NCBI GenBank assembly: GCA_002352225.1
Contig: DEIA01000020.1
Coordinates: forward strand, 1 to 34,624
Reading direction: 5' to 3'
Length of the DNA: 34,624 bases
Source: Flammeovirgaceae bacterium UBA2786
Lineage (GTDB): Bacteria; Bacteroidota; Bacteroidia; Cytophagales; Cyclobacteriaceae
A program made the translations under genes and the position numbers. The notes beneath the pieces were generated by a model, which saw only the letters and a program-made list of their open reading frames with translations, ran no database searches and was not told the origin of the DNA. Positions 15,470 to 24,529 of the stretch are shown piece by piece (the stretch's first letter is position 1; every line of letters starts with the position of its first letter).

Positions 15470-16609
15470 ATGAATTTTGAACTCACCGAAGAACAATTAG
15501 CCGTTAAAGCTGCAGCCCGCGATTTTGCCCAAACCGAACTTTTGCCAGGTGTAATTGATCGCGATACCGAACAGAAGTTTCCAACCGAGCAAATAAAAAA
15601 AATGGGGGAACTTGGGTTTATGGGTATGATGGTTGATCCCAAATACAATGGCGGTGGGATGGATACGGTATCGTATACACTGGCTATGGAGGAGATCTCA
15701 AAAGTAGACGCCTCGGCTTCGGTTTGTATGTCAGTAAATAATTCGCTGGTGTGTTGGGGGTTAGAGCGTTTTGGGTCTGAGGATCAAAAGGAAAAATATT
15801 TAAAACCACTGGCAGCAAAAGGGATTGGAGCATTTTGTTTATCAGAACCAGAAGCAGGTTCAGATGCAACCAGTCAACGTACTACTGCAGAAGACAAAGG
15901 AGATTACTATCTGTTAAACGGAACCAAAAACTGGATAACGAATGGCAACACCGCCAGCACGTATATTGTAATAGCGCAGACGGATGCTTCCAAACGGCAT
16001 AAAGGCATTAATGCATTAATAGTAGAGAAGGGGATGCCAGGCTTTATAGTAGGGAAGAAAGAAGATAAGATGGGCATTCGGGGTTCAGATACACACTCGC
16101 TTATGTTTAGCGATGTAAAAGTTCCGAAGGCCAACCGTATTGGCGATGATGGTTTTGGGTTTACGTTTGCTATGACTACGCTTAATGGCGGGCGTATTGG
16201 TATTGCGGCACAGGCACTTGGTATTGCAGCGGGTGCATACGAGTTAGCTGTTAAGTATGCCAAAGAGAGAAAAGCCTTTGGTAAACATCTGGCCGAACAT
16301 CAGGCCATACAATTTAAGTTGGCCGATATGGCTACCAAAATTGATGCAGCCCGGTTGCTAATCTGGCAAGCGGCCAGCCTAAAAGATCAAAAGAAAGATT
16401 TTGTAAAAGCTGCAGCTATGGCAAAACTATATGCTTCGCAAATAGCACAGGAAGTAACTACTGAAGCCGTGCAGATTCATGGTGGTTATGGGTATGTAAA
16501 AGAATTTCATGTGGAGCGTTTAATGCGCGATGCCAAAATCACTCAGATCTATGAGGGCACTACTGAAATTCAAAAAATGGTTATTTCAAGAGAACTGTTA
16601 AGACAATAA
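15470..16609 (+). CDS. Acyl-CoA dehydrogenase (short-chain / butyryl type)
   Basis: A 379-residue FAD-dependent acyl-CoA dehydrogenase that introduces the alpha-beta double bond in beta-oxidation. It contains CLSEPEAGSDATSQRTTA (FAD/substrate segment), NGTKNWITNG, KMGIRGSDTHSLMF, RKAFGKHLAEHQAIQFKLAD, and QIHGGYGYVKEFHVERLMRD. The C-terminal QIYEGTTEIQKMVIS carries the catalytic glutamate of the short-chain group. Length and motifs are standard. It stands alone between two terminators. A possible -7 sequence (TTACTTTG, 15443-15450) directly follows the T tract of the preceding terminator. Confidence 0.96.
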   Translation: MNFELTEEQLAVKAAARDFAQTELLPGVIDRDTEQKFPTEQIKKMGELGFMGMMVDPKYNGGGMDTVSYTLAMEEISKVDASASVCMSVNNSLVCWGLERFGSEDQKEKYLKPLAAKGIGAFCLSEPEAGSDATSQRTTAEDKGDYYLLNGTKNWITNGNTASTYIVIAQTDASKRHKGINALIVEKGMPGFIVGKKEDKMGIRGSDTHSLMFSDVKVPKANRIGDDGFGFTFAMTTLNGGRIGIAAQALGIAAGAYELAVKYAKERKAFGKHLAEHQAIQFKLADMATKIDAARLLIWQAASLKDQKKDFVKAAAMAKLYASQIAQEVTTEAVQIHGGYGYVKEFHVERLMRDAKITQIYEGTTEIQKMVISRELLRQ

Positions 16610-16621
16610 AGACTTTTATGT

Positions 16622-16660
16622 AAAAATTCCGGTTCCCGCAGAACGGGATACCGGAATTTT
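16622..16660. terminator. Bidirectional terminator between convergent genes
   Basis: A long inverted repeat: AAAATTCCGG (from 16623) pairs with CCGGAATTTT (to 16660), around an inner stem TCCCG / CGGGA (16634-16648). The A-rich left and T-rich right ends make it usable on both strands, for the acyl-CoA dehydrogenase gene and the convergent protease gene. Confidence 0.9.
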
Positions 16661-16718
16661 GGTTTAGTGCCATAGTTGATACAGTACAATAGTTTGCTAT
16701 AATTTTTGGTTATCTGAT

Positions 16719-19700
16719 TTAATGCGAAGCCTTGATCAATTTCTTCGTTATTGTACTTCCATCCTCCAGGTGTAGTTTCACTACATAAATACCATCGGCC
16801 CATGTACTGGTCGAAAATTCTTTACGTGTTGTACTTCCGGTAAGGGGCAAAGGCTCATTAACCAACTGCTGACCTTGCAGATTTATAATTTGTACCTGCC
16901 CACTGGCTGCCGATATTCCTTTTACCTCAAGGGTAATGTTATTGCCGTTGGCCGGATTTGGATAAACGGAAACAAACAAATCGGGGGCTTCTTTTATCCC
17001 GGTAACGGGGCCTTGTATACTTAAGTTATCCATTGCCCAACCCCAACCATTACCGGTTGCGTCTGCTGATATCCGAAAGCGAAAGAGTACGTTATCACCA
17101 ACTTCAAAATCGCCCGTAGAGGTTATATCAATAAGCCGGGTTCGGAATAAGTTGGCCGTAGCAATACCCCCAATATCAAATACATTTTTCCATGCCGATA
17201 ATGAATTGGCGGCATAAGACCCGGTTAATGAATGCCAGGAGGTACCTCCATTTTTAGAGCCTTCTACCGTAACAAAGTCCTTAGGGTTTGCCCCACCGTA
17301 TTCAACAACAACAATTTCACTAAATAACATATAATGATTGGTTTGGCTTACCGTAACCGGTTTGGTTAAAGTAAGAGCATAATTAGAAGTGTTGTTTGTT
17401 AGTCCAAACCCATTTGGATAAGGGTGCGGTGTATGGATTGCATGATTGGTAAACCCGGTAGGTTGAGTGGTTGAAAAAAAGTTTCCTACAAAATCGGTAT
17501 TGGCAGTATTAAAATCATGAACGTATTGTTGTATGGGTGTGCCGAAAGAAATAACCGGTACCTGAAAGAATTCAGTTGCAGGAAGCACAGCTTCATTTCC
17601 TATTTCGTCTTTTGCCCGAATTCTATACTCAATTTTATCACCGGCCTCAAACCCATCTAAGTCAAGAATATAAAAGTATTCACTAACTCCATCTTGTAAA
17701 GTAATTTCATCTATTTGAACAGCACCGTTATTTACTTTAACGTCCACAAAAAGTTCGGCAACACCCGAAGCATCAGAAGGTTTAATGGTAAGAGGCAGTG
17801 ATGTGGTAGAAGATAAAACATAATCAACATGATCGTGTAAAATTGTAGGTGCAATATCATCAATCTGGATTTTTAAGTTATCAATAGCCCACCCCCAACC
17901 TACTGCGGCAGGGTCGCTGAATAAACGGAAACGAATGACAACTTCATCACCGGTATCAAATTTATCCTGAAGATTAAGCATTCTGGTTCTGAATAGCGTG
18001 GGGTCTCCAATTGCATTTGAGTTATTGCCTGATATGGCACTGTTGTACCGCGTTAGCCACGGAGCAAAGTCGCGGGAATCATACCCATTAGCTACCGTAG
18101 TCCAGGTAACGCCACCATCTTTCGAGCCATCTACCACTACGTAATCATAAAAATCTTCGCTTGGAAAGGTTGCGCCAGTTTCGCCTGGTTCAATCAACAC
18201 CACTTCATCAAACTTAATGGTTGCGTCTGTTTCTTTAACCCGTATTGGGATTCGTAATTGATACACCCATTCAAACCTGTCGTTAGGAAACCCTAACCCC
18301 TGCAAATAGGGGTGAGCGGTGTGAATGGCTCCATTCGAAAAACCTGTTTCTGCACGGATAGAAAACCCGGTGCTGCCAAAAAAATCCTGACTGGCCGTGG
18401 TTGTGTTATTGAAGTCATTGCTATAAGAATCCTGGGTAGGAGCAAGGCTTACTATATTTACATTATAAAACCCAGGTGAGCCTGTTGGTACCGATTTCGT
18501 GTTGGGTGTATTAGCCAGATCGGTTGCCCGAATGCGATACTCAATTTTATCTCCATTGCTTAGCCCTAAGCCGCCATAGGGAATAGTTTGCGAATAGGTT
18601 GAGTCTGTTCCGGCAACTAAATTCATTGGCAGGGTTAACAACGAACCCGTTACTTCGCCTTGTGTTATTTGATAATCCACAAAGACATTGCCCACCGCTA
18701 TATTGTCTGATACGATGGCACTAATCTCAAACTGTGTATCAGATGCTTTTGTAAAAGCTACCGGAGAATGCGAAAAGAACGGGCCTTTGGTATCGGGCCC
18801 GGCTTCGAATAGAAACAAACGCTGAACAGGGGCTTCACCATCATCCGTAAATATTCCGGGTTTTACCAGCGTGCGCTCCAGATTATCTTTAACTGAGATA
18901 TAATACCCATAGGTAACCGCACTGCCTGTTGCCGGTAAGGTTGCAGAAAATTGATTGGCTTGGCCGGTAGCAGTCATATCAACCGTGGTAAACGTGGTGC
19001 CATTGGTAGTGTAGTTTAACTTCACTTCGCTGGCATTGTAAGAGTATGCACCACCATCCTGACTTTTGGCATCAGCTTCTAACGTAACAACTACGGGGTA
19101 AGGCGATGATACATTTTCTGTATTGGGTAAACGGGTGTGTACAATTCGGGTATTTACCCAACCCATATCGGCCAGCATGCGCATAACTAAGTTTCCGGGG
19201 TTGTGCATTACTTCGGCATTTCCAATAAAGGGTGTCATTAACGCATTAGGAGTTGCGTTATACGTGCTCTCGTCAAGGTGAGCAATGCTGGAGCCACCGG
19301 CAAAGGTAACGGGAGCATAAATTCGTGGCCTGTTATCTATTGGTGTTTTTTGGAGTAAGGGCGACCGGAAGAACAATGAAGTACTTGTAAGTTCTGCTCG
19401 CAATGGGGTTGATGGCGGTTTAAATCCCTGAACGAGGTTAACATCTGTACTATTCTCCAGAAAATAATCGTACGGAACATGTAAGTCTGAAAAGAAGTCG
19501 CCAATAATGCCATCAACTGCGGTTACATCATAGGCCTTAATAATTCCTAATCCATGGCCTATTTCGTGCAACACAACAGAAACCAGATCTGTTTTGTTAG
19601 GAGTAGGTGTTCCGTCTGTACGAAGCGACCAGTCGGCAAATGAACTGTTAAACTGGGCAAATATATCGGGCTCATCGGCATCATTAAATTCACGCCCGGC

Positions 19701-20144
19701 CATTTTTTCAGCCAGTGCAACCGGATACCAGGTTAATACTTTTTGTGCACCATCGAAATCGCGAATGTAAGTACCAGGCGATGCCCCACCCAGCACGCTT
19801 CCCGATAAGGGTTGCCATACAGCCAGAATTCGGATAGGCACCGGGCTTTCGATAAGGGTTGACCAGATATCTACCGCTTTTTGAAATGCCGCTTGCGCTT
19901 CGGCAGAAAAATTTACGTAGGTAACTTCAAAAGTAGTAGCATTTGTTTTGGCAGCAGGATTTCGCTTCCAGGCTTCGTAGGCTGCTGGTGGAGGGATAAT
20001 CAGATTGGAATCTTCAGGTTTGTGATAGCAGATAGTTCCGCCCTGAGCTTTTTTTATCTGTAGGGGAGGCAAATCATTTTTCCATTGAGCTTGTGCTACA
20101 CCTGTAAGGGTAAGGGTTACCATCAACACAATTCCATAACGCAT
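16719..20144 (-). CDS. Secreted metalloprotease-like protein with type IX sorting domain
   Basis: A large secreted protein (1141 residues from the ATG at 20144). The frame also opens at a TTG at 20168, but the ATG gives a compact signal peptide ending VAQAQ. The N-terminal part has a zincin motif, HEIGHGLG (193-200). A Bacteroidota-type peptidase is likely, though the position three residues after the last glycine is Lys, not His/Asp. Beta-sandwich segments follow, including a repeated layout: a ~200-residue jelly-roll-like module ending WGWAIDNL and a second ending WGWAMDNL, each preceded by a domain with GDKIEYRIRA. The last ~75 residues (VYPNPANGNNITLEV onward to KKLIKASH) form a type A C-terminal sorting domain that directs export through the type IX system represented here by gldMN. 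Confidence 0.92.
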   Translation of the reverse strand: MRYGIVLMVTLTLTGVAQAQWKNDLPPLQIKKAQGGTICYHKPEDSNLIIPPPAAYEAWKRNPAAKTNATTFEVTYVNFSAEAQAAFQKAVDIWSTLIESPVPIRILAVWQPLSGSVLGGASPGTYIRDFDGAQKVLTWYPVALAEKMAGREFNDADEPDIFAQFNSSFADWSLRTDGTPTPNKTDLVSVVLHEIGHGLGIIKAYDVTAVDGIIGDFFSDLHVPYDYFLENSTDVNLVQGFKPPSTPLRAELTSTSLFFRSPLLQKTPIDNRPRIYAPVTFAGGSSIAHLDESTYNATPNALMTPFIGNAEVMHNPGNLVMRMLADMGWVNTRIVHTRLPNTENVSSPYPVVVTLEADAKSQDGGAYSYNASEVKLNYTTNGTTFTTVDMTATGQANQFSATLPATGSAVTYGYYISVKDNLERTLVKPGIFTDDGEAPVQRLFLFEAGPDTKGPFFSHSPVAFTKASDTQFEISAIVSDNIAVGNVFVDYQITQGEVTGSLLTLPMNLVAGTDSTYSQTIPYGGLGLSNGDKIEYRIRATDLANTPNTKSVPTGSPGFYNVNIVSLAPTQDSYSNDFNNTTTASQDFFGSTGFSIRAETGFSNGAIHTAHPYLQGLGFPNDRFEWVYQLRIPIRVKETDATIKFDEVVLIEPGETGATFPSEDFYDYVVVDGSKDGGVTWTTVANGYDSRDFAPWLTRYNSAISGNNSNAIGDPTLFRTRMLNLQDKFDTGDEVVIRFRLFSDPAAVGWGWAIDNLKIQIDDIAPTILHDHVDYVLSSTTSLPLTIKPSDASGVAELFVDVKVNNGAVQIDEITLQDGVSEYFYILDLDGFEAGDKIEYRIRAKDEIGNEAVLPATEFFQVPVISFGTPIQQYVHDFNTANTDFVGNFFSTTQPTGFTNHAIHTPHPYPNGFGLTNNTSNYALTLTKPVTVSQTNHYMLFSEIVVVEYGGANPKDFVTVEGSKNGGTSWHSLTGSYAANSLSAWKNVFDIGGIATANLFRTRLIDITSTGDFEVGDNVLFRFRISADATGNGWGWAMDNLSIQGPVTGIKEAPDLFVSVYPNPANGNNITLEVKGISAASGQVQIINLQGQQLVNEPLPLTGSTTRKEFSTSTWADGIYVVKLHLEDGSTITKKLIKASH

Positions 20145-20255
20145 ATACGTAATCAGTTTTTTTGACAATTAAAGGTAATAAAGAAATCTGCTGCTTCAAC
20201 GCGGTTAAGGTAGAAAGCGCCAGTTTATAGGCTGGCTGTTTAGTAAAGAATGAAA

Positions 20256-21587
20256 TTATATTAAATTCCGCGCTTTTAACTCCAGATATTTGTTAATCGT
20301 ATTAACCGTAAGTTTTTCGGGCGCGGTAAGAATAGATTGGATTCCGTGTTTTTGCAATTCTTTCACAATAAGTTTTTTCTCGTAGCTAAAACGCTCGGCC
20401 ACGGCTTTGTAATAAATTTCTTTCAGGTTATCGGCCGGGTTGTCGATAAGTGTTTTCAATTCTGTGTTTTCAAAGAAGATTACAATCAGTAAGTGTGTTT
20501 TATGAAGGTTAATCAGGTAAGGAAGTTGCCGGTGTAAACTGTGTATGCTTTCGAAGTTGGTAAAAAGAAGAAGCAAACTTCTTTGTGATATTGTTCTGCG
20601 AATAGTGGTATAGAGCACCGAGTAATCGGTTTCAAGAAAGGCAGTTTTCTGGTTATATAATACTTCCTGAATAGTAGCCATCTGGTTATTGAGTCGTGTA
20701 GCTTTCAGAATGTTTCCGATTTTGTCCTGAAACGTAATCAACCCGGCCTTGTCAGATTTTTTTATGGCGATGTTTGAAATCACCAGAGAAGCATTAATGG
20801 CGTAGTCCAGTAAGCTCATTCCCGCAAAGGGCATTTGCATAACCCGGCCCTTATCTATAAGCGAGTACACCTGCTGCGAACGTTCGTCCTGAAACTGATT
20901 TACCATGAGCCGCGATTTACGCGCAGTGGCTTTCCAGTTAATGGTGCGAAAATCATCACCGGCTACGTATTCTTTTATTAACTCAAACTCCTGATTATGG
21001 CCAATACGTCTTATTTTTTTTATGCCCGACAGGGTAAGGCGATTGTGTATGGCTAACAATTCATACTTGCGCATTTGTATGTAAGAAGGATACACAGGTA
21101 CTTCTTTGTTGGAAGAGAATTTATATCTGCGTGCTACCAGTTTAAGTTTGGTTTGCACCAAAACGTTAACCGAACCGAATGAATAGACCCCGCGCTTAAC
21201 TGGCCTTAACTGGTATTTCACAATTTTAGTTGAGCCACTCTCCATTACGAGATTAAATTCTAAATCTCTTCGCTGAAACTGATGTGGAATTTCGTCAAAA
21301 ATCCGAAGCGAAACAGGAAGTGAATAAAAACTCTCGAAGTAAATGGAAATTTCATTCTCATCTCCATTCGAAAGTTTTTCGGCTACTATGCGCTCTCCTC
21401 TAAGCCCGCGGGTAGTTTTGAAAAGTAAAACCACATCCGTTAAAACGGTAGCAAGTAGAAGAAGGAAGAGAATTTTGGGAATGATATACCCTTCGCCCAA
21501 CACAAACGCGAGTATGAAGGTGCTTACCACAGTACCCACTAAAACAAACAGGCGGTTGCCGAGATATAGTGCCCGAATCAACTTCAC
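20256..21587 (-). CDS. DUF58 domain-containing protein
   Basis: A 443-residue protein with two N-terminal membrane segments (about 10-55), a beta-rich middle and the DUF58 core FELIKEYVAGDDFRTINWKA (201-220) followed by TARKSRLMVNQF. A von Willebrand A-like fold follows, but its metal-site position reads LIDKGRVM (243-250) instead of DxSxS. The start is a GTG at 21587 that overlaps the MoxR stop (TAGTG). DUF58 proteins are standard partners of MoxR ATPases and are thought to be remodelled by them in envelope-related processes. It is the last gene of the six-gene unit. A weak hairpin (GCCAG/CTGGC, 20219-20236) lies downstream. Confidence 0.92.
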   Translation of the reverse strand: MKLIRALYLGNRLFVLVGTVVSTFILAFVLGEGYIIPKILFLLLLATVLTDVVLLFKTTRGLRGERIVAEKLSNGDENEISIYFESFYSLPVSLRIFDEIPHQFQRRDLEFNLVMESGSTKIVKYQLRPVKRGVYSFGSVNVLVQTKLKLVARRYKFSSNKEVPVYPSYIQMRKYELLAIHNRLTLSGIKKIRRIGHNQEFELIKEYVAGDDFRTINWKATARKSRLMVNQFQDERSQQVYSLIDKGRVMQMPFAGMSLLDYAINASLVISNIAIKKSDKAGLITFQDKIGNILKATRLNNQMATIQEVLYNQKTAFLETDYSVLYTTIRRTISQRSLLLLFTNFESIHSLHRQLPYLINLHKTHLLIVIFFENTELKTLIDNPADNLKEIYYKAVAERFSYEKKLIVKELQKHGIQSILTAPEKLTVNTINKYLELKARNLI

Positions 21588-22561
21588 TAGCGAGGGACTT
21601 CTATTTTATTTATGATTTGGGCAATTACCTCATCTGCATTAAGCCCTTCCATTTCTTTTTCAGGGCTTAAAACAATACGATGACGAAGCACCGGAGTGGC
21701 AATGAATTTAACATCTTCGGGGTTTACAAAATCCCGGCCGTTAAGTATGGCATAGGCTTTGGCGCCTGTTAAAACAGAAAGCGAGGCGCGTGGTGATGCA
21801 CCAAGAAAAATCATCGGGTTGTTACGTGTTTCCTGAATAATTTGCGCGATGTAGGTAAGCAGGTTTTTTTCGATATGAACCTGCCGGGCAAACGTTCTGA
21901 ACAATTCTATTTCATCGGCTTTCAGTAGCGGTGTAATTTCAGAAACAGGCAAAGCTCCTTTACGTTCGTGATGACGCGAAAGAATTTCTATTTCCTGATC
22001 GTACGAAGGGTAAGTAACCATAATCTTAAACAGAAACCGATCCAGTTGAGCTTCTGGTAAGCGGTATGTCCCCTCTTGCTCAATCGGGTTTTGCGTAGCC
22101 AGTACCATATACGGCAAACGCATTTTATGGGTATGCCCGTCAATGGTTACCTGGCGTTCTTCCATTACTTCAAAGAGAGCCGATTGTGTTTTGGCCGGGG
22201 CGCGGTTAATTTCATCAATTAGAACAATGTTGGTAAATACAGGGCCGGCTTTAAACTCAAACTCAGAAGTTTTCAGGTTGTAAACAGACGTACCAAGAAT
22301 ATCAGATGGCATCAGATCGGGTGTAAACTGCACACGCGCAAAATCAACTGATATAATTTTTGATAGTAATTTTGCCGTAAGGGTTTTGGCAACACCGGGC
22401 ACGCCCTCAATCAGAACATGTCCATCGGCAAGAATAGCGGTTAGCAACAGGTCTATCATTTGCTCTTGCCCCACAATTACTTTTCCGATCTCGCTTTTAA
22501 TTTCGGTTACACGGGCATTTAATGCGGTAAGATCAACCCGGTTTTGAAATGGATTTTCCAT
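21587..22561 (-). CDS. MoxR family AAA+ ATPase
   Basis: A 324-residue AAA+ ATPase of the MoxR (APE2220-like) branch. Walker A is EGVPGVAKTL (52-61), Walker B is VLIDEINRAPAKTQ, the sensor 1 region is LATQNPIEQEGTYRLPEAQLDRF with the arginine, and the C-terminal lid contains GASPRASLSVLTGAKAYA. MoxR proteins act as chaperone-like ATPases for partner proteins with vWA-like domains. It lies 2 nt after DUF4350 and overlaps the GTG of DUF58, so stoichiometric coupling to DUF58 is likely. Function in this operon is inferred from context only. Confidence 0.97.
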   Translation of the reverse strand: MENPFQNRVDLTALNARVTEIKSEIGKVIVGQEQMIDLLLTAILADGHVLIEGVPGVAKTLTAKLLSKIISVDFARVQFTPDLMPSDILGTSVYNLKTSEFEFKAGPVFTNIVLIDEINRAPAKTQSALFEVMEERQVTIDGHTHKMRLPYMVLATQNPIEQEGTYRLPEAQLDRFLFKIMVTYPSYDQEIEILSRHHERKGALPVSEITPLLKADEIELFRTFARQVHIEKNLLTYIAQIIQETRNNPMIFLGASPRASLSVLTGAKAYAILNGRDFVNPEDVKFIATPVLRHRIVLSPEKEMEGLNADEVIAQIINKIEVPR

Positions 22562-22563
22562 AT

Positions 22564-23745
22564 TTATTTCTTATTGTGAAAGTTTTCTATTAAAAGGTTA
22601 AGGTCTGTCAGATCATTAGCCGAAATTTTTTCTTTCGATCGAATGAACTGAATCCGATTGATTAGCGCCCGAACGGTTTTTTCGGCAACACCCGATTTGC
22701 GAATTAAAAATTCAACATCGGCCTCATTAAAATGGTGCAGATTAATTCCCTGGTGTGTGCGAACGTGATCAAAGAAAAATTGAATTTTCTTATCAGCAAT
22801 ATTTTTATGATCGCCATTCTGATAGTATAGATTTCCAATCGTGCTAACAAATTCCAGCGAAGTATTGGCTAAGGGAGGAATAACCGGAATGATACGCTGC
22901 TTACGCTTGGCCTCAAAAACGATGAAGATCAGAATAGCTGAGAGGGTGATAAAATAAGCCCACCGTAACGGCTCAGTTGTTAAAACGTAACGCAATGGAG
23001 TAGAAACTTCAAAGCGCCCCAGGTGATAATACGCTGTCCAGACGATTTCTTTTTCTGGCAAATAAGAGAGTAATCCCTCAGCGAACTCATAATTACCGGA
23101 GTCAAGCAGATGAATGTTGGTAAGCACCATAGGGGTGCTGTTAATAAGCAGCGTTCCTTTTCCCCAACTGGCTTTTATTGTAACGGGTTGAAAATAGCTG
23201 TTCTTAGCCAGGGTTGTTGCCGAAAGGGAATCTACCCGGGCAATGTAGTTGTGAATGTTTCCGCTCGTGTATTGAAATTCGTGTGTGGAATCTATGACTG
23301 TACTTACAAAATGCAGTGATGCGGTGTCGTTCCGGTTAAGCGCGGTCTCTAAGTTCTTAAATAAGACATCCCTCACCTCAAGCCCTAATGTGTCGGCAAA
23401 CTTACCGTAAAAATAATTTGCACAGATAAGGGCTGTGCCACCTGCTTCAATATATTTTAACAGGGCTTCTGTATCTTCTTTTCCGGGAGCAAATGTATTG
23501 CTAACAATTAACAGATTCTGATTAGCCGATAGCGAGTCCTTTAATTCGTACAATGTTTTGTAAGAATTTTTTACCGGGTTATTCAGGGTTGATAGTAAGG
23601 TATTAAAGGCATAAGCTCCATAGGGGTTTTTGTCTTCATGCGAAAAGGTTACCGTCCAGTCGTATTGTTTGTTTTTGGTAAGAAGTAGTACCGTAAGCAG
23701 TACGCCCAGAATAGCCAGATAGGTTATGTACTTCCAGTCCTTCAT
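22564..23745 (-). CDS. DUF4350 domain-containing membrane protein
   Basis: A 393-residue protein with an N-terminal membrane segment (about 7-23) and a second one near 255-275. Between them is a DUF4350 domain of GATase-like fold: SHEDKNPYGAYAFNTLLS (start), LLIVSNTFAPGKEDTEALL, and YIEAGGTALICANYF. The C-terminal ~115 residues are cytoplasmic and helical. Such genes are regular members of MoxR-DUF58-DUF4129 operons in Bacteroidota; the biochemical role is unknown. The ATG overlaps the DUF4129 stop by 4 nt. Confidence 0.87.
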   Translation of the reverse strand: MKDWKYITYLAILGVLLTVLLLTKNKQYDWTVTFSHEDKNPYGAYAFNTLLSTLNNPVKNSYKTLYELKDSLSANQNLLIVSNTFAPGKEDTEALLKYIEAGGTALICANYFYGKFADTLGLEVRDVLFKNLETALNRNDTASLHFVSTVIDSTHEFQYTSGNIHNYIARVDSLSATTLAKNSYFQPVTIKASWGKGTLLINSTPMVLTNIHLLDSGNYEFAEGLLSYLPEKEIVWTAYYHLGRFEVSTPLRYVLTTEPLRWAYFITLSAILIFIVFEAKRKQRIIPVIPPLANTSLEFVSTIGNLYYQNGDHKNIADKKIQFFFDHVRTHQGINLHHFNEADVEFLIRKSGVAEKTVRALINRIQFIRSKEKISANDLTDLNLLIENFHNKK

Positions 23746-24518
23746 TGTACTTTTTCTTTCCAGAGCGAAAATGTTTGTGTAATTCTTTGAAAGTGCGATT
23801 CGCTTATAACAAAATTACCATACCAGGCATAGTCAAAGTAGAAGCTAAGTTCATTCAGCCCGGTTTTAATCTCGCTGGGGTTAAGTTCTTCTACGTAATC
23901 ATGATTGGTTTTGCCGGGCATAAACGCAATCAGTTGTTTATCGGCCAGTAGTTTAAGTGCGCATAAAAAGACTAATCGGGTAGCCAAACGAAAGTCTTTT
24001 TTATCGGTTGCTTCCTGTATAAGTTTTTCAAAATTCATTTCGTGAATATTTTCGTGAAATACGGAGTAGGCCGGGCTGGCCGAATCAGCTCCGGAATAAA
24101 AAACACGAAAAGCATTTACCCGCAATAATGTCATCACTATAATAATAATGGCTACCACAGCTAAACTAAAAAGCAGAAAACGCCCCAGGTCGGTCGTGGT
24201 GGTTTTTTCGAATAAGGAGCTGAAGAACCAACTAATCCAGCGTTTTATCCGTTGCCAAATAGACTCGGCTATTGTTGGCGGCTGGGTGTATTGCAGTTCT
24301 TCATCTGCCTTTAGGGACCCTACTGTTGTTTTAGAAAATTTTTTGTGTGCAACAATTACGGTGTCGGCAGGGCCTGCGTAATCAGGAATTTCTTCATCGT
24401 TAACGTAGTTTATGTTTAACGAATCAAAAGTGGTACTATCCCTATCAGCGCTAACCGGAGACTGCGCCCATACAACTGACGTTAAAAAAAAACTAAGTAA
24501 AATGCAAAACAGCTTCAA
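23742..24518 (-). CDS. DUF4129 domain-containing membrane protein
   Basis: A 258-residue protein with a signal peptide (1-19, ending VVWAQ), an exported ~90-residue low-complexity region, one membrane helix (112-133) and a C-terminal DUF4129 domain: DKKDFRLATRLVFLCALKLL, then GKTNHDYVEEL and SFYFDYAWYGNFVI. DUF4129 occurs fused to transglutaminases or stand-alone in MoxR operons. It is separated from the upstream membrane protein gene by 11 nt and overlaps DUF4350 by 4 nt. Confidence 0.86.
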   Translation of the reverse strand: MKLFCILLSFFLTSVVWAQSPVSADRDSTTFDSLNINYVNDEEIPDYAGPADTVIVAHKKFSKTTVGSLKADEELQYTQPPTIAESIWQRIKRWISWFFSSLFEKTTTTDLGRFLLFSLAVVAIIIIVMTLLRVNAFRVFYSGADSASPAYSVFHENIHEMNFEKLIQEATDKKDFRLATRLVFLCALKLLADKQLIAFMPGKTNHDYVEELNPSEIKTGLNELSFYFDYAWYGNFVISESHFQRITQTFSLWKEKVQ

Positions 24519-24529
24519 AGGTACTAAGG

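Noticed and set aside
20145..20168. TTG start of the type IX protease at 20168
   Set aside because: ATG at 20144 gives a normal signal peptide; the extra 8 residues are unnecessary. It cannot be fully excluded.
20219..20236. GCCAG / CTGGC hairpin after DUF58 as terminator
   Set aside because: The stem is only 5 bp with an 8-nt loop and a poor T tract; mentioned under DUF58 but not called.
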